In this document: positions 58,101 to 64,000 of the stretch, piece by piece
Layout: each line of letters begins with the position of its first letter
Numbering within the stretch: position 1 is the first letter of the stretch
From: Isoetes taiwanensis
Lineage: Eukaryota > Streptophyta > Lycopodiopsida > Isoetales > Isoetaceae
DNA: 64,000 nt
Assembly (NCBI GenBank): GCA_021234155.1
Contig: JAJEKV010000020.1
Span: 21,000,018-21,064,017 of the forward strand
Reading direction: 5' to 3'
The notes under the pieces: model-generated
What the model was told of the DNA's origin: nothing
The model's database searches: none
What the model saw: only the letters and a program-made list of their open reading frames with translations
Position numbers and translations under genes: made by a program

Positions 58101-58400
58101 TTGCACACGCACTCACAAGTACCGGTTGTGCTTGTCTGTCTTGAACAAGGAGATTGACTGTGCCAAGGTCGTTCGATAGTAGCAGGCAACTCCCCCATGC
58201 CCCCGCTTTCCTGTGCAATCATTGAAGATTGAGTAGCGCTGGTATCCTGGCAAGTCGGGTATCCTGTGTCCTGCATGCTCCCATGTTTCCATAAGGAAGA
58301 TGAGATCCATGTCTGCGGCAACAGAGTTGAGACTATCTCCCTTCTCGCCATGGGAAGCCCCGACAATTCCGTGAGACCATCGCGAGGCACAATTCCTATT
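55178..58400 (-). pseudogene. LINE ORF2, endonuclease motifs kept, RT active site deleted
   Basis: Starts near 58,385 as MVSRNCRGFP (Arg replaces the usual Trp of SWNCRG). The endonuclease keeps DLIFLMETWE, GHGGVACYYRT, LLGDFNA and DSDHLPL. The reverse transcriptase keeps the FVDFAKAFDTVPREKLW block at about 56,570-56,520. Around 56,320-56,335 it jumps from LADNGG to HLDALDTF, deleting the stretch that holds YxDD in the plus copy. Downstream segments NLAKTKVVFISSSRQ, YKYLGVAF and the C-terminal knuckle (CQCCQMGVIEDESHTLKGCP) follow. Several frame changes occur. Without YxDD it cannot reverse transcribe. Confidence 0.85.
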
Positions 58401-58589
58401 TGTTGGCGTGGGGCGCTTGGGGATTCAAAGGCATGCAGCAGAAGGGGATGGCGTAAGTAGAGGCGTACCGAGATGTGCGAGCAAATGTAAGGTGAAGCAA
58501 CTTGAGCAGGCGGCAAGGGCTGTAGCAGCGCTGGGCAATGGCATGGTCGTGGGTGCCGGAGGGTTAACAGGATTCGGCAGCAAAGATTT

Positions 58590-59930
58590 GGCGACTTGAA
58601 AATTTGCATCTTTACGAAATCCCCCGCAGCCTCCCCGCCCCGCATGAATGCTTTTAACTTTGGCCAACTCGCGCTCTCAAGGTCTTCTTGTTGGGCGGGG
58701 TCAGGTCGCGTCAACATACAAGGCAGCTTCCCTTCACCGCTTACCCCGGCGAGGATAGCCGCTTTCACTTGGCGATCTCGCGACCGCGGAATGTGACTAC
58801 CCGCATGCTTCGGGGCGCCGGACGCCATGGCATGCCTTGCCCTAATAATGTGTACCGGCATGGGGAACGCCATTCGAAAGCAAGAATCAACATTTGAAGC
58901 CGGTTAATGAGGTCCTCCCTGCCTCTTACGCCGAGCCACGCACCACCACATTGAGGCTTCTCCGCCGGCTCTCCCCGGAACTCTCTCGATTGTTGGGGCA
59001 ATCCCGCCCGCACAACAGAGTTGTTTGTTGTCGGCGGGGCATAGGCTGTGGCCTACGTTGGGGGGGGAGGGGTGGCATGGAGTGGCTTGGGGGTGCGATA
59101 GTGAGACGGCTCGGCCGATGCCTTGGGGTGCAAGATGTGACGACTGGGCCGATGCCTTGGGGTGCAAAGAGCAGACGGCTCTGGCTGACGCCTTGCAGTC
59201 TCTTGGGCAGGTGGGACTGCCGTGGCAGGTATAGTGGTCTCCCATTCCTGAAGCCGGGAGCTTAGCTCCTGCTGAAATTGTTGCTGCCTTGTCAATTCAC
59301 GCATGCACCTCTGCAATTGCTCATGAGCCTCTGCATTGAGGCCCTTGCCTTGTTCAGTGATGGCTGCCCTCAACTCCTGCACCTTCCGATCTCGAGCTGC
59401 GGAGCTATGCTTCAGATTCTGCAAGCGAGAGTCCAGCATAGGGTTCGTTGCAGATGAGGCCACTTCTTGTGTGTCAACCCTATATCGAAGGGCTCTCAAT
59501 TGTGACTGGCTCTCTTCAAAAGCGACCTGAACTTTTCGCATCACAGTACCAGCCTCCTCAGCCTCTGATTGAAGGCGGAAGATGGTTGCCATTGTCTCTT
59601 GCTCAACACGTTGCTTGTCCTGTGTCATGGTTTCAATGGCGGTGGACATGGAATCTATGCAGGCCTGCATGTCAGCAAGACTCTTCTTGTCCTTCTGCCT
59701 TTCAGAATGCACTAGGCGAAGGCCATCTTCTAGGTGCTGTGTGCAGGTCTCCATGCCGGAAACACGCTATTTTTCAGTAGCCAGCTGCCTCATGAGCAAT
59801 TTGGGTGCGGAGGCCTGCATTTCCTCTGCCAAGCAAGCAATTCGAGCTTTGTTGCCCTCTGCCATTGCTTGAACCTGTTTCCAGTGCTCCTCAACTGCCT
59901 GGTTTGGTGGTGGCGAAGCCCGGATACGGC
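58590..59930 (-). pseudogene. LINE ORF1, coiled coil and damaged C-terminal domain
   Basis: The heptad-rich region is open from 59,754 to 59,053 (KQRVEQETMATIFRLQSEAE, QQQFQQELSSRLQEWE). An in-frame TAG near 59,770 separates it from further coiled coil upstream. After the Pro-rich hinge, the C-terminal domain (from about 59,000) is badly disrupted, with frame changes near 58,900-58,960 and 58,800. The hinge contains a short direct repeat ('gccgatgccttggggtgcaa', 59,114 and 59,151). Confidence 0.7.
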
Positions 59931-59935
59931 TTGCC

Positions 59936-62637
59936 GCTAGGCTAGAGTATCTATCATAGGCCTGTCGAGCCTAAGCTGAGTGTGAAAACTTTATAGTACG
60001 CAAATCATAAATTGAGTACAAGGGTTTTGTGGTGGGGAACTTCGTACATAAGAACAACATAGGAGTGATACATTCACGACTCCCTAACCATCACATTTTT
60101 CTCTAAGGTTCAAAACCCTGAAATCCTCTGAAATCATTACTTTGGAAACTACAGCATATTCCTCACTTTTTACAGGTAATATCCTCTGTCTCTTCACATT
60201 TCTAGTTCTAACTTCTAATTCATGATATATTCCTACCTTTAGAATAGAATGTATAAAAACTTCATCCAGCAAGTGAATCAAAGCTAGATTGCACAATAAT
60301 GTTATGCAATCATCTTCCAAATGCCAAGTCCTTTCGGCAACACTTCCACAGAGGATATCCTTTGTCTCTTCACATTTCAGTTGACCCATAATCTGCTCCT
60401 AATTCATACGATGAATGATGTAATCCTGCTCCTAGAACAACAACGTGTAAAAAATGCATCCAACATTATAGCTAGAAGGCCAGTTCTAAGGACAAAAATG
60501 CATTATGCGAAAGTATTACCATGGCTTGATTCGTTTGAACTGCATCTATGCACAATCTAGACACCACAGAAACCTAAGAGTATGTCCCCCATTATTTGCA
60601 GTGAATTAATTTGAACAATGCATTGTAGTTTAACATTATAAGAGGTGCATGTTTATCCTCTTTCAAAGTATATGCATGGATCAACACCTTGATATCTGCA
60701 GAGCAGGCGAAGTAGGTAGAGAAGGCCGAGTAGGTAAGTCCAATAATGCATGGTAAAAGTTGAATACCTAAATCTAATGCAAATGATAAAAGATAATACA
60801 CTCGTCCAGGCTATTGTTGAAGTAAATTCAATGAGAATTAAGAAGAGGAACCTGAGGATCTTAGCCAAGAGAAGCATGAACGTTGAGAATTGCAAACAAA
60901 GCCAAATTAAAGGAAAAGAGGTTGATTTAAAACTGACCTCTATGAATATGCCGCCTTAGGTGTTGTTAGCATTTAGAACATGTAGCAAAGAAATAGAAAC
61001 TTTGGATTACTCGACAAAAATATGTGTTGCAGCAGATCAGAAGAAACTTGGTAAAAGAACACACAACATATTGGATCTTAACTTGAAGAACCTGAATTAT
61101 GAGTAGTGGGATCTCACCAAATAAGCTGTAGGGTCTTTACCACTCCTTCATCATCTTCTTTATTAAAATGTGAATGTGTGTGGGTACCGTGCTGGGAATG
61201 TTGCATGTTACGCCGCATGCGACGCTCTCCTTGCCCCTCGCGGGATGCCAAGCCCGTGTTTTTTTTCGGGGAGAGGATATTTTTCAAATGAAGAGCTACT
61301 CGTGAGAGACATTTTACCCTTTCGTCGTGCAATTAGGGTCTCCCTCGAATCTTCCAGCAAAGTCAGCTGAGTTAAGAATGGTTGTCCTCGTGAAGCATTC
61401 TAACAGTTTAAACATTCTTGGCCAAACCAGATGTTTGACAAGAAGATTCAGCCAAAGTAAGACGATTTGCCTTATGTTTGAAAATTGTGTATTAGCATAT
61501 TAAATACCAATACTCTAGAGGCTTAGATGCTCCTTTTTTTCTCACTTCAATGGAAACAGTTGTCCCATTCTGGATGGCAGAGAACCCAAGGAAATATTAA
61601 CACATGATATTAATGCTCAAGACTGCTTCATATATAGTAACACAATATCCATACATTAAGGGATCACTTATTCACATCATGTTTTCAATAGCAAATGACG
61701 AGGTTACAACACTACTACATATATGATATCAAAATATCCATACATCAAGGAATTACTTATCCACCATGTGTTTTTGATAGCAAATGAATAGGTTACACAA
61801 ATTGATTCCTATAGACGCAATTGAATACTTATGATTTAAAATCAGTTGCTCCAGTAATCACATATAATTTATAGAGAAACATTTCACCCTAATACACATT
61901 TAGTGCTCTTGCCTATCCACAACTTAGATGAAAAGTTAAGATATCGCAATCATATCAAGGAGCAAAATGCCTTGCACATGAAGTGACTATGGTAAAGTTC
62001 TATAAAACAAAACTCACCTACTTGACTAACAACAAGTTCATTAAAATAAAATCCACATAATTACCTACCAAACTAGCAACATGATCTCCAATACAATGTT
62101 CTACATTCTTTTATCATATTGAAACCCTTATGTCGATCCATTTTGCACATATTCATCAAAACATTAACTCGAACTCTACAAATACGAACACCAACTGACT
62201 TAAACCCTACAAATGTCAATTCATTAATAACATCCTTATGACACTGCCCTACAAATGCAAAACTACATACTTCCTTCTACAATCCACATTTGCAAAAGCC
62301 CGGCAACGTCGGGCACCATAACTAGTTATCAAAAAAGTGTAAAAAGAGAGACATGCATGTATAACTGCTCAAGTGTAGATCCGACTCCGTGCAATCTCTG
62401 CTCACCCAAGAAGTTGTGCCAAAACGATTTAGAATCACTGATGAAGGGTGCGGATGATGTATAATGTGGCCGAAATCACAAAGCGTACATTTATTATATA
62501 AGTTTGTCTAAGGTTTTCGATTGTATTCGTATGAAAATATGTAGCTTGCTGATGCTGGCATGGCGGATTCCAAATAGAAGCATTATTCTTTCTTTCTGTA
62601 TTTTTTTTTTTTTTTTTTTTGTTCCAGAAGGTTTAGG
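59936..62637. other. No recognisable gene
   Basis: AT-rich DNA with only short frames on both strands. At 60,100-60,400, 'tcctctgtctcttcacatttc' is repeated (60,181 and 60,357), and 'atccatacatyaagg.at.acttat' recurs at 61,648 and 61,738. A GC-richer patch at 61,185-61,280 does not give a recognisable product. Confidence 0.45.
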
Positions 62638-62899
62638 GATGGAGGTTTCGTGGCCACAGTATTCTTGTAGGAAGGCGGCGATGGGTCTTGTGGAGCTGGC
62701 CAGGCCTCTGTCGAAAGCCATAGCTTCAGTTGCATGTTCAGCCATAGCCATAGCCAGGCTTGCGGTTTTACTGCTGCATGTTTTCGATTTGGGAAGCACG
62801 GCAGTTATGCTTAGGCCACACTCCACTGGGCATACGATAGCAAGATCGGCGGCCACAGGGCTCTATCTGCTTCCTCTGCAGTGGTTGAGTAAGAAATGA
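62638..62899 (+). CDS. Small unknown ORF, 86 codons, Ala/Leu-rich
   Basis: The ATG at 62,638 opens MEVSWPQYSCRKAAMGLVEL, continues through an alanine/isoleucine-rich hydrophobic stretch (IASVACSAIAIARLAVLLL) that could span a membrane, and ends in QWLSKK. It is preceded by a T20 run. The opposite strand is also open here, so coding status is uncertain; no family is recognised. Confidence 0.25.
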
Positions 62900-63845
62900 G
62901 GTTTTCACAGAAGAAAACCTTGTTAGGGCTCGACCTTGTTAAATCTGGTAGATTTGTCGCTCAGCAATGGAGAAGGGTCGATTTGCAGCCACGGCTGGAC
63001 TGATTCTTCTATTTCTTCTGTGTCTGTTTAGGGCCTATTGTTGTTGCTCTATTTTATATTGTGCATATATTTCTTTTGTTCTATCTTCTGGTGAAACATA
63101 GAGGTTCAATTCCTCTGAAGAAATAGAAGCAAGAAAGGTTTGATGTGAGAAGTTCAATATGTTTGCTATGTTGTACGCTTGATGTGAATGATAACCATTG
63201 GATTTGTGTTTTTTAATGCCTCCTTGCAAATCGGGTCAACACGGGGTTGTTTGACCCCATCTTGATTTGCATGGGACGGATCACAGGGACTGCCATGGAA
63301 TATTCTGTGGGATATTGCATGATCTAATGGTCACAAGAAATTGTGAGACACCCCAAAGGATAATACACCCCAATTGATGCAGCCAAGTTGACGATGAAAT
63401 GGTGAAGAGCCTTGCTTCTCATAGCGTTCTTGGTCGTAGGGGCAAATTAACAATACTAGGAAATACAAGAGCATTTTGGCAGATACCTCAAAATACAGGG
63501 GCATTTTTAAGATTTTCCCAACTATATAATAAAACGTGGTTAAATCGGTCGTATACGTACCAGGCCTCGAATTTAGTTTTTGCACTAACCAGCAAAAATG
63601 CCGCCCTTCATCTATACTAATCGGATTTTTGAGAAAAACACCCCTAATTTGCCGGATTTTACACTAATTTTATAAAATTTCGACCGGAAATTTGCCTGCA
63701 TCTACTTTATCAAATCGGATATTTCTAACTTTAATCGGAAATTCTGGGGAGGAACCCCCCTAATTTCGACCCTTATACGTACAGGATGCAAAACATGCAT
63801 CCCTATTTTCCGTACAGCATACATGTTTTTACTGTACCGTACATA

Positions 63846-63867
63846 TGATATAAGCCGTTATAACGGC
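63846..63867 (+). promoter_or_regulatory. Candidate promoter elements of the GRP gene
   Basis: GATATAA (63,848-63,854), about 80 bp before the ATG, could serve as a TATA box. Overlapping its end is the perfect 14-bp palindrome GCCGTTATAACGGC (63,854-63,867), which contains two inverted AACGG MYB-core sites. A further hairpin (GGATGCA/TGCATCC) lies at about 63,782-63,800. Function is inferred from position only. Confidence 0.35.
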
Positions 63868-63932
63868 GCAATAGCGTCTGGACTTTCTTTAGGCTTTAGC
63901 GCCGCCCTATCTTGTTGCGTGTGTTGTTGGGC

Positions 63933-64000
63933 ATGGCTTCTTCTCTGGAGAATCGCTGTTTCGTTGGAGGGCTTTCATGGAGCATCACTGACCGCGGTCT
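63933..64000 (+). CDS. Glycine-rich RNA-binding protein (RRM), 5' end only
   Basis: The ATG at 63,933 starts a frame open to the window edge, 22 full codons plus 2 bases: MASSLENRCFVGGLSWSITD and on. CFVGGLSW (residues 9-16) is the RNP2 strand of the RRM in plant class IV glycine-rich RNA-binding proteins (GRP7/GRP8-like), which start MAS.....RCFVGGLAW. These small nuclear and cytoplasmic proteins act in RNA processing, cold response and clock-linked splicing. The rest of the RRM and the glycine-rich tail lie outside the window. The fit to the family start makes the identification strong despite the short length. Confidence 0.85.
   Translation, partial: MASSLENRCFVGGLSWSITDRG

Larger units (their letters stand above)
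54961..59935 (-). mobile_element. LINE, longest copy, nearly complete, minus strand
   Basis: Reads on the minus strand from the ORF1 coiled coil (59,935) through ORF2 to a 3' UTR ending in (ATTCTT)n at 54,961-54,990 instead of poly(A). Compared with the copy at 3,345 it lacks the 5' UTR and about the first 85 ORF1 codons. It provides the reference for the family's gene order and for what the other copies have lost. Confidence 0.9.

Overview
This is nuclear DNA of a land plant with a large, repeat-rich genome. The evidence is intron-bearing genes of plant type, a plant CACTA transposase (DUF4218/DUF4216 architecture), a TRIM retrotransposon primed by initiator tRNA-Met, and gene families (FAX/TMEM14, plant CHCHD2-like, EF-hand with a Cys pair motif, GRP-type RRM) whose best-remembered relatives are plant proteins. 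A seed-free vascular plant such as a fern is my guess, but nothing in the window proves the clade. Almost everything recognisable is transposon; only three host genes look intact: an EF-hand protein (1,938-2,540, minus), a three-exon FAX/TMEM14 fatty-acid-export protein (10,964-11,729, minus) and the first 23 codons of a glycine-rich RNA-binding protein running off the right edge (63,933 onward, plus).

Layout. 1-3 kb: a LINE 3' remnant and the EF-hand gene. 3-6 kb: an internally deleted LINE sitting inside an old tandem repeat. 6-10 kb: a LINE ORF1 fragment split by a non-autonomous hAT element that carries a 209-nt (AG)n tract. 11-11.7 kb: the FAX gene. 13-33.4 kb: two LINEs head to head, split by about 12.8 kb of CACTA-type sequence. 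That sequence has a CACTACAAAAA end at 15,929, subterminal palindromes, a spliced accessory gene, a 522-codon pseudokinase-like ORF, a GC-rich higher-order tandem array and a decayed TNP2 transposase. It lies between two 1.9-kb direct copies of the LINE locus. 33.8 kb: an orphan LTR plus primer-binding site. 34-46 kb: mostly intron-like or intergenic DNA with an identical 148-bp repeat pair, a CHCHD2-like pseudogene and one GT14 glycosyltransferase exon. 46-49 kb: a decayed FCP1/HAD-like gene with coiled-coil upstream parts. 49.7-51.6 kb: uncertain minus-strand exons. 53.6-54.1 kb: a complete 450-bp TRIM. 55-60 kb: the longest LINE copy (minus). 60-63.9 kb: nothing recognised until the GRP promoter.

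How the parts relate. All LINE pieces belong to one family: ORF1 has a coiled coil followed by an L1-ORF1p-like C-terminal domain, ORF2 has an APE-type endonuclease, a reverse transcriptase and a C-terminal Cys/His knuckle, and the 3' ends are short simple repeats. None is intact. Several patches in which one repeat copy differs from its sister are concentrated at CAG/CTG trinucleotides. This looks like long-read base-calling error at CHG-methylated cytosines, so some apparent frameshifts in repeats may be technical.
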